Positions 50,079-59,139 of a stretch of 64,000 nt of DNA are shown here, one piece after another; within the stretch, counting starts at the first letter, position 1, and each line of letters opens with the position of its first letter. Below the pieces are notes generated by a model. The model did no database searches. It was given only the letters and a program-made list of their open reading frames with translations, and had not been told where the DNA came from. Position numbers and translations under genes: made by a program. This DNA comes from Bacillota bacterium (lineage in GTDB: Bacteria > Bacillota > Clostridia > Lachnospirales > Lachnospiraceae), in assembly GCA_023458035.1 (NCBI GenBank), contig JAEXAX010000017.1, positions 68,970 through 132,969 of the forward strand. The letters run 5' to 3'.

Positions 50079-50651
50079 TTATTTTTTGAAAATTTCATTA
50101 TAGGGATATGCCCAGACACCGCGTTTGGCTTTCTTGGCAGCCTTCTGTAAAGCAAGATATTCCTGATGACGAGCCTTGTTTGGCGGATACATTACCACTT
50201 TGGCCATGCCCTCCTCGACAAGTCTTCGGCCGAGGTCAATGCCGTCGACCCGCACATAAGCCAGCAGACGGCCGTACTGATCCGTCTTTTCCTTATCATA
50301 TTCCAGGGTGATCTGTTTGCCCTTCGGCAGATAGCTTTTGGTGAAGTCCGATGCTGTCTTTCCCATCGGAACATTCATTTGCGGATCCTCGTGGACGGAT
50401 TCCGGTGTGTCGATCATCAGGATTCTCAGCTTCTTTTCCTGATCACCAATTTTGACCATCAGAGTATCGCCGTCTATGGTGCGGATCACTGTGGCAGATT
50501 CGGAATTTGTCAAGCTTTTTGGCTCTGGGGTCGGCTTGGAAGGCTGCCGGCCGTTCAGCCAGATTCCGAGGATGATCACGAGTAATGGGAATGCGCCGCC
50601 GAGCAGGCGATAGATGAATTTGTGAGAGGTTGTTTTGTACTTGTTTGACAT
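50079..50651 (-). CDS. Membrane-anchored thermonuclease-like protein (SNase fold)
   Basis: 190 residues. An N-terminal hydrophobic helix (about 14-31) is followed by a staphylococcal-nuclease OB-fold: TVIRTIDGDTLMV, LRILMIDTPE, DQYGRLLAYV and GMAKVVMY. The catalytic set (Arg of LRILMIDTPE, Asp/Glu, Arg of YGRLLAYV) is conserved. It probably degrades nucleic acid outside the cell, calcium-dependently. The resulting nucleotides could feed the nucleoside operon downstream (inference). The start at 50651 follows AAAGGAA. Confidence 0.9.
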   Translation of the reverse strand: MSNKYKTTSHKFIYRLLGGAFPLLVIILGIWLNGRQPSKPTPEPKSLTNSESATVIRTIDGDTLMVKIGDQEKKLRILMIDTPESVHEDPQMNVPMGKTASDFTKSYLPKGKQITLEYDKEKTDQYGRLLAYVRVDGIDLGRRLVEEGMAKVVMYPPNKARHQEYLALQKAAKKAKRGVWAYPYNEIFKK

Positions 50652-50695
50652 AAGGTTCCTTTCAATTTGTATAAATAACATCGGTTGCAAGTGAT

Positions 50696-51451
50696 TCAGC
50701 GGCCGAGCAGATAGCCGGTCAGCGCCCAGAAAAGCAGCAGATGAAGCGGGTAATATAGATAAAACCCGAGTCCCTGGCGTTTGCCGCGCTCGCCATTGTA
50801 TCGACTGAGGATCGGAAGTGCGAAGCAGGCGGTAAATTGATAGAAAAGATAAAAGCAAAGCCACATTCGAGGAAGGAAATTATTTGTCAGCAAATGCGGC
50901 GGTTCGGCTGTCATACAGCCGAAGAGCACCATCAGTCCCAAGCCGTACAGGCCGTAATCACAGTCGATCAACCGGACGGCCAGTACGGGCGGCAAAGCGC
51001 CGATCAGTCTGAGGCCGGCCGGGAGCTTGTTTAGATGCAGAATCATCAATAATACCAGACCGAAGAACAGAGTGAAAAAAACGTTTTGCCCGCTTGGGTT
51101 CCAGAAGCGATCGCTGTTCGCCAAATCAAAAAAAGGCTCGGAGATCAGGGCGAAGATCAATAACCGTAAGGCATAGGCAGCCGGCCGCCGGCTGTGATAG
51201 AAGCCCTGTACCAGTAAAAAGCAAAACACCGGAAAAGCCAGACGCCCGATCAATCTTGTCAGCAGCATCAGTCCGTATATGGGGCGCCAGGACGGTGCGA
51301 TGGCTGTCAGATCAAATATGGTGGCGGGTAAACTGATATAAGCTGCTGCCGGAATCAATGGTTCCAGGATAAAAGCGCCGATGTGGTCTATTGTCATAGT
51401 AATCATGGCCAACCATTTCAACCGGCGACTGTTGAAGGTAATCTTTTGCAT
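50696..51451 (-). CDS. TraX-family membrane protein
   Basis: 251 residues with about seven membrane segments. The N-terminal RRLKWLAMITMTIDHIGA, GRLAFPVFCFLLVQGFYH and the C-terminal YYPLHLLLF are typical of TraX proteins, related to membrane acyltransferases. The F-plasmid TraX N-acetylates pilin, but chromosomal copies in Clostridia have unknown substrates. GGGAGG precedes the ATG at 51451. Probably cotranscribed with the nuclease gene 44 bases downstream. Confidence 0.85.
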   Translation of the reverse strand: MQKITFNSRRLKWLAMITMTIDHIGAFILEPLIPAAAYISLPATIFDLTAIAPSWRPIYGLMLLTRLIGRLAFPVFCFLLVQGFYHSRRPAAYALRLLIFALISEPFFDLANSDRFWNPSGQNVFFTLFFGLVLLMILHLNKLPAGLRLIGALPPVLAVRLIDCDYGLYGLGLMVLFGCMTAEPPHLLTNNFLPRMWLCFYLFYQFTACFALPILSRYNGERGKRQGLGFYLYYPLHLLLFWALTGYLLGR

Positions 51452-51479
51452 ACATCCTCCCGAGGCTTCAAATACAGAC

Positions 51480-51488
51480 ATTATACCA
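51480..51488 (-). promoter_or_regulatory. Extended -10 promoter of the TraX-like gene
   Basis: On the minus strand the sequence reads TGGTATAAT, an extended -10 with a perfect TATAAT, about 20 bases before the ribosome site. No good -35 box. Confidence 0.6.
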
Positions 51489-51533
51489 TAATCGCGGGTG
51501 ATGACGCTAATAACTTTTACCGACGTAGACTGA

Positions 51534-51562
51534 TTGACAGCGGACATAAGCTCTGTCATACT
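51534..51562 (+). promoter_or_regulatory. Promoter of the metallophosphoesterase gene
   Basis: Perfect TTGACA (51534-51539), 17 bases, CATACT (51557-51562). Divergent from the TraX promoter. Confidence 0.75.
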
Positions 51563-51622
51563 GGGAAAAGCGGAACAGAGTTATTCGGCAAACCGACAGC
51601 AAAGTGCCAGAAAGGTAAGGAT

Positions 51623-52177
51623 ATGAAGTGGATGATTGCATCGGACCTGCATGGTTCGGCTTTTTATACGGAACAATTAATAGCGGCTTTTCAGCGTGAA
51701 GAGGCAGACCGGCTCCTGCTCCTGGGAGATCTGCTCTATCATGGACCGCGTAATGATCTGCCGCGGGATTATAATCCGAAGCGGGTCGTCGGTATGCTCA
51801 ATAAAATTTGTGATCGAATCGTGGCTGTGCGGGGAAATTGTGAGGCCCAGGTAGACCAGGCGGTATTGCAGTTTCCGGTGCTGGCCGATTATTGTTTGCT
51901 GAGCGGCCGGCAGCACCTGATCTTTGCTACGCATGGACATGTCTATAATATGGATTGTTTACCGCCGCTGCAGCCGGGCGATATCCTGCTGCATGGGCAT
52001 ACTCACATTCCGGTGCTGGAAGAAACGGAGGTGTGCATCTACATGAATCCGGGGTCTGTGTCAATTCCGAAAAACAATAGTCATCACGGCTATATGCTGT
52101 GGCAGGAGGCGGACTTTATCTGGAAGGAGCTGGAAACAGGGGCAGAGATGAAGCGCTATCTGTACGATGGTTTTTAA
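51623..52177 (+). CDS. YfcE-type metallophosphoesterase
   Basis: 184 residues, the family length. The calcineurin-like motifs are ASDLHGS (DxH), LLGDLLYHGP (GDxx), RGNCE (GNCD/E), THGH and HGHTHIP (GHTH), which bind two metals. YfcE hydrolyses artificial phosphodiesters; the physiological substrate is unknown. The start at 51623 follows AAAGGTAAGG; the frame is open far upstream but overlaps the divergent gene there. Confidence 0.9.
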   Translation: MKWMIASDLHGSAFYTEQLIAAFQREEADRLLLLGDLLYHGPRNDLPRDYNPKRVVGMLNKICDRIVAVRGNCEAQVDQAVLQFPVLADYCLLSGRQHLIFATHGHVYNMDCLPPLQPGDILLHGHTHIPVLEETEVCIYMNPGSVSIPKNNSHHGYMLWQEADFIWKELETGAEMKRYLYDGF

Positions 52178-52230
52178 CAGGCAGGATATTCAGGAAAAAA
52201 TGACTTTTAAGACAAAGTGCTTGAAGTGTG

Positions 52231-52260
52231 AAGGACAAACGTAACGTTTGTCCTTTTTTT
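52231..52260 (+). terminator. Terminator after the phosphoesterase gene
   Basis: AAGGACAAACGT pairs with AACGTTTGTCCTT, followed by seven T. The rest of this 333-base gap is an A/T-rich tract (52262-52325, with T8 and A7 runs) and the deoB promoter region. Confidence 0.92.
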
Positions 52261-52425
52261 GCCGGAAGAGAGATTTTTTCGCTTTTTTTTCGGAAAAAAA
52301 GAAGAAAAAAACAAAAAAAGTAAGTGGGCTAATCAAGATTATGCCGATTACGGATATAAAATATAGACAAAAGTAGATGTCATAAATACTGCATAACCGA
52401 CAAAAACACGACGAATCAAAACAAA

Positions 52426-52441
52426 AAGGACAAAAGTCCTT
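52426..52441 (+). promoter_or_regulatory. Candidate operator of the nucleoside operon
   Basis: A palindrome AAGGAC-AAAA-GTCCTT abuts and overlaps by two bases the -35 box of the deoB promoter. This position suits a repressor or activator. I do not recognise the binding protein; the Crp/Fnr-type regulator encoded later in the operon is one candidate. Confidence 0.5.
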
Positions 52442-52468
52442 GTTTATGCAGGCGGACTGTCCTATTAT
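52440..52468 (+). promoter_or_regulatory. Promoter of the nucleoside operon
   Basis: TTGTTT (52440-52445), 17 bases, TATTAT (52463-52468), about 43 bases before deoB. Confidence 0.65.
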
Positions 52469-52510
52469 GTGGGTAGATAAGCACGAAACAATGGAAGAAA
52501 GGAGTATTGC

Positions 52511-53686
52511 ATGTTAGATCAAAGAGTGTTTTTGATCGTGTTGGATAGTTTTGGTGTCGGACATGCGCCGGATGCCGCCGATTTTGGGGACAAGGGAGCA
52601 AACACCCTAAAGACCATTGCGGCTTCTGAAAAGTATCACACACCATTGATGAATCGTATCGGCCTGGCCAATATTGACGGAGTTGATTGTCTGCCGAAAG
52701 AAGAGGCGACCATCGGAAGCTACGGCCGTTTTGCCGAAGCTTCTAAAGGAAAAGATACGACCATCGGTCATTGGGAGATCGCCGGTATCGTATCAAAGGA
52801 GCCCATGCCAACCTATCCGGACGGTTTCCCGGAGGAAGTGTTGCAGCCGTTTTGTGAACGTACCGGCCGTGGTTATTTGTGTAATAAGCCGTATTCGGGG
52901 ACAGATGTCATCCGTGACTTCGGTGAGGAGCATATGAAGACCGGAAAGCTGATCGTCTATACCTCGGCGGATAGTGTTTTTCAAATCGCGGCTCATGAGG
53001 AGATCGTTCCGATCGAGGAGTTATACCGTTGCTGTGAGATTGCCAGAGAGCTGCTCTGCGGCAAGCATGGCGTCGGCCGTGTGATTGCCCGCCCGTTCAT
53101 CGGTGAACCGGGAGCCTTTGCCAGAACTGCAAACCGACATGATTTTTCTCTCTTGCCGCCGAAGCCGACCATGTTGGATGCTTTGCAAAAAGCCGGCTAT
53201 GATACCTACGGCATCGGAAAAATTTATGATATTTTCGCCGGTCAGGGAATTGCTCATACCCAGCGGATTCAGGATAACCGGGACGGAATGGTAAAAACCA
53301 TCGAGATGCTGCAGACAGATTTCAAAGGCCTTTGTTTTGTGAATTTGGTTGACTTTGATATGCTCTATGGTCATCGTAATGACATTGACGGTTATGCCGC
53401 CGCGGCCACTCTGTTTGATGAACAGCTGCAAGAGTTTGTAGCCGGTATGCGTGACAATGATATCGTGATGATGACTGCCGATCACGGCTGCGACCCGGGC
53501 TTTCCCGGCACCGATCACAGCCGGGAGTGTATTCCGTTCCTGGCCTACGGTAAGCAGATTCGGGAGAATATGAATCTCGGAACCGGAACGACTTATGCCG
53601 ACATTGCGGCCACCATTTTGGATCTATTTGAAATAGATAACATAACCGACGGTACCAGCTTTAAGGAGCGTCTGCTGAAGGCCTGA
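52511..53686 (+). CDS. deoB: Phosphopentomutase
   Basis: 391 residues. It interconverts (deoxy)ribose-1-phosphate and -5-phosphate, linking nucleoside phosphorolysis to DeoC and the pentose pathway. Alkaline-phosphatase-type metal sites are visible in the N-terminal VLDSFGVGHAPDA, KDTTIGHWEIAG with the phosphorylated Thr, and MTADHGCDPGFPGTDHSRE. First gene of the nucleoside operon, preceded by AGAAAGGAG. Confidence 0.97.
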   Translation: MLDQRVFLIVLDSFGVGHAPDAADFGDKGANTLKTIAASEKYHTPLMNRIGLANIDGVDCLPKEEATIGSYGRFAEASKGKDTTIGHWEIAGIVSKEPMPTYPDGFPEEVLQPFCERTGRGYLCNKPYSGTDVIRDFGEEHMKTGKLIVYTSADSVFQIAAHEEIVPIEELYRCCEIARELLCGKHGVGRVIARPFIGEPGAFARTANRHDFSLLPPKPTMLDALQKAGYDTYGIGKIYDIFAGQGIAHTQRIQDNRDGMVKTIEMLQTDFKGLCFVNLVDFDMLYGHRNDIDGYAAAATLFDEQLQEFVAGMRDNDIVMMTADHGCDPGFPGTDHSRECIPFLAYGKQIRENMNLGTGTTYADIAATILDLFEIDNITDGTSFKERLLKA

Positions 53687-53716
53687 AGCAACTGCGGGAA
53701 GAGAGAAGGAGAAAAC

Positions 53717-54130
53717 ATGACAGATATCGAATTGCTGGAGCTGGCCAGAGAGGCCAGAAGCAGCTCATATACTCCCTACTCAAATTTTCGGGTGGGAGCG
53801 GCCCTGTTGACCAAAGAGGGGAAAGTCTACAGAGGATGTAACATCGAAAATGCAGCTTACGGACCGACCAACTGCGCCGAACGAACCGCTTTTTTTACTG
53901 CTGTATGTGCCGGTGAAAGAGAGTTTGCCGCCATTGCTATTGCCGGCGGCAAGGAGGGCACGGACGGTCAGGAGTGCTGCGCGCCATGCGGAGTCTGTCG
54001 ACAGGTCATGATGGAGTTTTGCCGGCCGGACGAATTTCGAATCATCTTGGCGGACGGAAACGGGGGCTGCCGCAGCTATCGGTTAGAGGAACTGCTGCCC
54101 ATGGGTTTCGGACCGCAGGACCTGACATAA
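53717..54130 (+). CDS. cdd: Cytidine deaminase
   Basis: 137 residues, the tetrameric short type. It deaminates cytidine and deoxycytidine to uridine forms that Pdp can split. Zinc ligands and the catalytic Glu are in NCAERTAFF and PCGVCRQ; YSNFRVGAAL and GCNIENAAYG bind substrate. The ribosome site GAAGGAG precedes ATG 53717. Confidence 0.96.
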   Translation: MTDIELLELAREARSSSYTPYSNFRVGAALLTKEGKVYRGCNIENAAYGPTNCAERTAFFTAVCAGEREFAAIAIAGGKEGTDGQECCAPCGVCRQVMMEFCRPDEFRIILADGNGGCRSYRLEELLPMGFGPQDLT

Positions 54131-54149
54131 AGAGGAAGGAGGGGTAAAT

Positions 54150-55679
54150 ATGGAATATGTGATAGAAATGAATCATATCACCAAGAAATTTGGGGATTTC
54201 AAGGCCAATGACGATATCACCCTGCAGCTAAAAAAGGGTGAGATTCATGCACTGTTGGGAGAAAACGGCGCCGGAAAATCAACCCTGATGAGTGTACTCT
54301 TCGGACTGTATCAGCCGGAGGAGGGGCAGATCAAGATCAGAGGCCAAGAGGTGAAGATCAATAATCCGAATGATGCCAATGCTCTTGGCATCGGAATGGT
54401 TCATCAGCACTTCAAATTGGTTCATAACTTTACGGTTCTGGAAAGCATCGTGCTGGGACATGAAACCGTAAAGCATGGAGTGCTGAAGATGGATGAGGCC
54501 AGAAAAAAAGTCATGGCTTTAAGTGAACGGTACAAGTTTAAGATCGATCCGGATGCATACATATCGGATATCACTGTCGGTATGCAGCAGAGAGTCGAGA
54601 TTTTAAAAATGCTGTACTGCGATAATGACATCCTGATTTTCGATGAGCCGACGGCCGTGCTGACGCCGCAGGAGATCGATGAGCTGATGAAGGTGATGCA
54701 GCAGCTGGTCGAAGAAGGCAAGTCGATCATCTTTATCACTCATAAGCTCAATGAGATCAAGGCTGTAGCCCACCGCTGCAGCGTACTGAGAAAAGGACGA
54801 TATATCGGAACCATAGAGGTGGCGGATACGACAAAGGAAGCTATGTCTGAAATGATGGTCGGCCGTAAGGTTAACTTTATTATTGATAAAGCTGAGGCAA
54901 AGCCGGGAGAGCCTGCCTTTGAGGTGCGCGGATTAACGGTGCGCGGCAAAAATGGAAAGGATATGGTAAAAAATGTTTCCTTTACCGTCCGAAAAGGTGA
55001 GATCCTGACCATCGCCGGTATCGATGGTAACGGACAATCCGAGCTGGTATACGGTATTACCGGTTTGATGCCGCTGGAGGCCGGACAGGTTTTTCTGAAC
55101 GGTAAGGATATCACTCATGAGAGTATTCGTCACAAGTGCATGGACGGATTGGCTCATATTCCGGAGGATCGTCACAAGGACGGACTGGTGCTGGACTATG
55201 ACCTTCAGGAGAATCTGGTGCTGCAGACCTATTACCGACCGGAATTTCAGAAACATGGCTTCCTGAAATTCGATGCCATCCGCGAATATGCAAAAAAATT
55301 GATCGAGCGCTTTGATATCCGCAGCGGTCAGGGTGAAAACAGTATCGTGCGCGGTATGTCCGGCGGTAATCAGCAGAAGGCCATCATTGCTCGTGAGCTG
55401 GATCGTAATCCGGAGATCGTCATTGCGGTACAACCGGTTCGTGGTCTGGATGTCGGTGCTATCGAGTATATTCATCGCCAGTTGATCGCTCAGCGGGATG
55501 CAGGAAAGGCGGTTTTGCTGGTTTCGCTGGAGTTGGATGAGGTGATGAATGTCAGTGACCGAATCCTGGTTATGTATGAAGGAGAGATCGTGGCCGATGT
55601 AGATCCGAAGCAGATCACTGTAGAGGAACTGGGCTTGTATATGGCCGGTGCCAAAAGGAGTGTGCAGCATGAAAAATAA
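54150..55679 (+). CDS. Nucleoside ABC transporter ATPase
   Basis: 509 residues with two ABC domains. The first has GENGAGKST, a signature region IREL-like replaced by TVGMQQRVEIL, and Walker B LIFDEPTAVLT. The second has degenerate Walker A GIDGNGQSE, signature MSGGNQQKA and IAVQPVRGLD, where the Walker B carboxylates are lost as usual in this family. Together with the two permeases and the BmpA lipoprotein it forms a NupNOPQ/BmpA-type importer of nucleosides. It overlaps the next gene by 11 bases. Confidence 0.92.
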   Translation: MEYVIEMNHITKKFGDFKANDDITLQLKKGEIHALLGENGAGKSTLMSVLFGLYQPEEGQIKIRGQEVKINNPNDANALGIGMVHQHFKLVHNFTVLESIVLGHETVKHGVLKMDEARKKVMALSERYKFKIDPDAYISDITVGMQQRVEILKMLYCDNDILIFDEPTAVLTPQEIDELMKVMQQLVEEGKSIIFITHKLNEIKAVAHRCSVLRKGRYIGTIEVADTTKEAMSEMMVGRKVNFIIDKAEAKPGEPAFEVRGLTVRGKNGKDMVKNVSFTVRKGEILTIAGIDGNGQSELVYGITGLMPLEAGQVFLNGKDITHESIRHKCMDGLAHIPEDRHKDGLVLDYDLQENLVLQTYYRPEFQKHGFLKFDAIREYAKKLIERFDIRSGQGENSIVRGMSGGNQQKAIIARELDRNPEIVIAVQPVRGLDVGAIEYIHRQLIAQRDAGKAVLLVSLELDEVMNVSDRILVMYEGEIVADVDPKQITVEELGLYMAGAKRSVQHEK

Positions 55680-56814
55680 GAAGAGAATATTCAAAGGAGA
55701 AGGATTTGCCGCCTTTGGTTCATCATTGCTGGCGATCATCTGCGGCCTTCTGTTCGGTTTGATCATTTTACTATTAAGTAATCCAAGCCAGGCTTACGGC
55801 GGTTTTATGATGATCGTTCAAGGCGGTTTTACGGATGGTGTGGCCGGTATCGGGCAGATGCTGTATATCGCAACACCGATTATCATGACCGGTTTGTCGG
55901 TGGGCTTTGCCTTTAAAACAGGTCTCTTTAACATCGGTGCCGCCGGTCAGTTCACCATGGGGGCGTTTGCCGCTGTTTATGTCGGCGTTAAGTGGACCTT
56001 CCTTCCTGCCGGTCTGCACTGGGTCGTAGCCATCCTGATGGCTTTGCTGGCCGGTGCGCTCTGGGGACTGGTTCCGGGTCTGTTAAAGGCCTACCTGAAT
56101 GTAAACGAGGTAATCGCCTCGATCATGATGAATTATATCGGTATGTATTTGGTGAACATGGGTGTTCGCCAGACCATTTATAATCAGTTAAAGAATCAGT
56201 CTATGGAGGTGGCAGCCAGTGCCAATCTGCCAAAGGGCGGTCTGGATATGCTGTTCCCGGGAACCAGCATCAATGTCGGTATCTTTTTTGTGATCGGCTT
56301 TGTCATTCTGATCTACATCATTTTGAATAAGACGGTGCTGGGTTATGAATTAAAGGCCTGCGGTATGAATAAGAATGCCAGCCGTTATGCCGGTATCAAC
56401 GAAAAACGCAATATCGTGCTGTCAATGGTGATGGCCGGCGCTCTGGCCGGGATCGGCGGCGCTCTGCTGTATCTGGCCAACTCCGGAAAATATCTGCAAG
56501 TGCTGGATGTCATCGCACCGGAAGGCTTTGCCGGTATCTCGGTGGCTCTGCTTGGACAGTCGCATCCGGTCGGCATCCTGTTCGCCGGTTTGTTTATCGG
56601 ATATATTACAGTCGGCGGCTACAATATGCAGTTGTTTGACTTTGTGCCGGAGATCATCGACATTATCATTGCGGCCATCATCTACTGCGGCGCCTTGTCG
56701 TTATTATTCAAGGGCATGATCTATAAGCTGCAGAACCGTAAGAAACAGAAGGCGGATGCCGCTGCGCAGAGGGCAGCAGAATCTGCGCCGGCAAAAAAGA
56801 AGGAGGGGCAATAG
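55669..56814 (+). CDS. Nucleoside ABC transporter permease 1
   Basis: 381 residues with eight to ten membrane segments. Family blocks GFAFKTGLFNIGAAGQFTMG, NEVIASIMMNYIG and AGINEKRNIVLSMVMAGALAG are clear. The C-terminal tail is Lys/Ala-rich and cytosolic. It forms a heterodimer with permease 2, encoded one base downstream. Start 55669 is inside the ATPase gene end, with AAAGGAG upstream. Confidence 0.92.
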   Translation: MKNKKRIFKGEGFAAFGSSLLAIICGLLFGLIILLLSNPSQAYGGFMMIVQGGFTDGVAGIGQMLYIATPIIMTGLSVGFAFKTGLFNIGAAGQFTMGAFAAVYVGVKWTFLPAGLHWVVAILMALLAGALWGLVPGLLKAYLNVNEVIASIMMNYIGMYLVNMGVRQTIYNQLKNQSMEVAASANLPKGGLDMLFPGTSINVGIFFVIGFVILIYIILNKTVLGYELKACGMNKNASRYAGINEKRNIVLSMVMAGALAGIGGALLYLANSGKYLQVLDVIAPEGFAGISVALLGQSHPVGILFAGLFIGYITVGGYNMQLFDFVPEIIDIIIAAIIYCGALSLLFKGMIYKLQNRKKQKADAAAQRAAESAPAKKKEGQ

Positions 56815-56815
56815 C

Positions 56816-57769
56816 ATGAATACCGTTTATTTTATCATTCAGCAGACAATGTTCTTTGCCATTCCGTTACTGATCGTGGCCATTGGCGCTATGTATTCCG
56901 AACGAAGCGGTGTCATCAACATTGCTTTGGAAGGTATCATGGTAATGGGCGCCTTTGCCGGTATCCTGTTCATCCATACTGTTCAGGAATTTATGAGCGG
57001 TCAGCCGGTGCTGCTATTAGCCATACTGATTGCCGGCGTGACAGGCGGCGTATTCTCTTTACTGCATGCCTTTGCTTCTATTAATATGAAGGCGGACCAG
57101 ACCATCAGCGGTACGGCCCTGAATATGTTTGCTCCGGCCTTTGCCGTGTTTGCTGCCCGTATGATTCAGGGCATGCAGCAGGTACAGTTTGACGACACCT
57201 TTCAGTTATCCAAGGTGCCTGTGTTGGGGGACATTCCGGTGATCGGCCCCATGTTATTTACCAATGCCTATATTACCACCTATCTGGGCTTCCTGATTTA
57301 TCTGGTCGCAGCCTTTGTGATCAAACGCACCAAATTCGGTCTGCGGCTGCGAGCCTGCGGTGAGCATCCGGGTGCAGCCGATTCTGTCGGTGTCAATGTG
57401 GCGAAGATCCGTTATGCCGGCGTATTCATCTCCGGTGTATTGGGTGGTATCGGCGGTCTGGTGTTTGTTGTACCGACATCAACCAACTTTAATGCCAGCG
57501 TAGCCGGTTACGGTTTCCTGGCGTTGGCGGTATTGATCTTTGGTCAATGGCGCAGCCAGCGGATTCTGATGGCAGCCTTCTTCTTCGGTATCATGAAGAC
57601 CCTGGCCAGCGCTTATTCAGCGATCCCGGGCTTAAAATCCCTGCCCCTGCCGAATGAGATATATAAGATGATCCCGTATGTGGCCACTCTGGTCGTGCTG
57701 GCGTTTTTGTCCAAGACATCACAGGCGCCGAGAGCCGAGGGTATCCCGTACGACAAGAGCAGTCGTTAA
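56816..57769 (+). CDS. Nucleoside ABC transporter permease 2
   Basis: 317 residues, about eight membrane segments. The N-terminal block YSERSGVINIALEGIMVMGAF and LRACGEHPGAADSVGVNV are typical of the second permease of BmpA-type systems. AAGGAGG precedes ATG 56816. Partner of the preceding permease. Confidence 0.93.
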   Translation: MNTVYFIIQQTMFFAIPLLIVAIGAMYSERSGVINIALEGIMVMGAFAGILFIHTVQEFMSGQPVLLLAILIAGVTGGVFSLLHAFASINMKADQTISGTALNMFAPAFAVFAARMIQGMQQVQFDDTFQLSKVPVLGDIPVIGPMLFTNAYITTYLGFLIYLVAAFVIKRTKFGLRLRACGEHPGAADSVGVNVAKIRYAGVFISGVLGGIGGLVFVVPTSTNFNASVAGYGFLALAVLIFGQWRSQRILMAAFFFGIMKTLASAYSAIPGLKSLPLPNEIYKMIPYVATLVVLAFLSKTSQAPRAEGIPYDKSSR

Positions 57770-57787
57770 TTTAGGAGGAAATGACAA

Positions 57788-59110
57788 ATGCGAATGTATG
57801 ACTTGATTATGAAGAAGCGCAACGGTCTGGCCCTGACGGCTGAGGAGATCAAAGCACTGATTGACGGCTATGTAGCCGGTGAGGTGCCGGACTATCAAAT
57901 GTCGGCGTTCCTGATGGCAGTATATTTTCAGGGAATGACGGCAGAAGAAACGACTGCCATGACATTGGCAGTGGCCGATTCCGGAGATCGGATCGACCTG
58001 TCCGGTATCAATGGCATGACGGTGGACAAACATTCCACCGGCGGTGTCGGAGATAAGACGACCATGATCGTAGCGCCGATCGTGGCAGCCTGCGGTGTGA
58101 AGGTGGCGAAAATGTCCGGCCGCGGTCTGGGACATACCGGAGGTACTTTGGATAAACTTGAGTCGATTCCGGGCTTTCAGATTGAACAGGATCGGGACGG
58201 CTTCTTTGATATCGTGAACCGTGTCGGCGTCAGCGTCATCGGCCAGAGCGGAAATCTGGCGCCGGGTGATAAAAAGCTGTATGCCTTAAGAGATGTGACT
58301 GCAACAGTTGACAGTATTCCGCTGATCGCAGTATCGATCATGAGTAAGAAGCTGGCAGCCGGTAGTGACGGTATATTATTAGATGTAAAAACCGGCAGCG
58401 GCGCCTTTATGAAGACTCTGGAGGATTCCATTGCACTGGCCAAAGAGATGGTCAGCATCGGGGAGACAGCCGGCAGAAGAACGGTTGCTTTAATTACGGA
58501 TATGGACCGTCCGCTCGGACATAACATCGGAAACAGTCTGGAGGTGATCGAGGCCATTGAAACCCTGCATGGTCGCGGACCGCAGGATCTGACGGAGGTC
58601 TGCCTGCAGTTGGCCGCCAATATGCTGTATATCGCCGGTCATGGTGAGATGGATGCCTGCCTGAAGGAAGCGCAGGGAGCCATTGATGACGGCTCGGCCT
58701 TTGCCAAACTGGTAGCGATGGTTGAAGCACAAAGCGGAGATACGGATGTGATCCTGCATCCGGAGCATTTTGCCCGGGCGGCGTATAGCTATACTGTAAC
58801 AGCTCCGAGGAGCGGTTATATCACGTCCATGGATACAGAGGGCTGCGGGATCGTATCGGTGATGCTGGGAGCCGGCCGTGAAACAAAGGAAAGCAGCATT
58901 GATTATAGTGCCGGGCTGATTCTGCATAAAAAGGTGGGCGATCAGGTTGAGCAGGGAGAGCCTCTGGCCACTCTGTATGCAGCCGATGAAGCTATGTTTG
59001 CGGCAGCCGCCGAGCGATATCTGGCTGCCAATGTGATCGAGGATCAGCCTGTGCCGGCCAACCCGCTTGTATATGCCCGGGTGACAAAGGACGCGGTAGA
59101 AAGATTGTAG
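57788..59110 (+). CDS. pdp: Pyrimidine-nucleoside phosphorylase
   Basis: 440 residues. It splits uridine and thymidine with phosphate to base and (deoxy)ribose-1-phosphate, the substrate of DeoB. The glycine-rich phosphate motif HSTGGVGDKTT, MSGRGLGHTGGTLDKLE and the C-terminal swivelling domain are complete. The Lys-rich start RMYDLIMKKRNGLALT fits Pdp rather than mammalian-type thymidine phosphorylase; DeoA is a close alternative name. TTAGGAGG precedes the ATG. Confidence 0.95.
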   Translation: MRMYDLIMKKRNGLALTAEEIKALIDGYVAGEVPDYQMSAFLMAVYFQGMTAEETTAMTLAVADSGDRIDLSGINGMTVDKHSTGGVGDKTTMIVAPIVAACGVKVAKMSGRGLGHTGGTLDKLESIPGFQIEQDRDGFFDIVNRVGVSVIGQSGNLAPGDKKLYALRDVTATVDSIPLIAVSIMSKKLAAGSDGILLDVKTGSGAFMKTLEDSIALAKEMVSIGETAGRRTVALITDMDRPLGHNIGNSLEVIEAIETLHGRGPQDLTEVCLQLAANMLYIAGHGEMDACLKEAQGAIDDGSAFAKLVAMVEAQSGDTDVILHPEHFARAAYSYTVTAPRSGYITSMDTEGCGIVSVMLGAGRETKESSIDYSAGLILHKKVGDQVEQGEPLATLYAADEAMFAAAAERYLAANVIEDQPVPANPLVYARVTKDAVERL

Positions 59111-59139
59111 ATCAAAAAATAAACAAGAGAGGAGATAAG

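Noticed and set aside
52262..52325. A/T-homopolymer-rich tract considered as a replication origin or mobile-element scar
   Set aside because: No DnaA boxes, repeats or target-site duplications are visible; it is an ordinary AT-rich promoter-upstream region.
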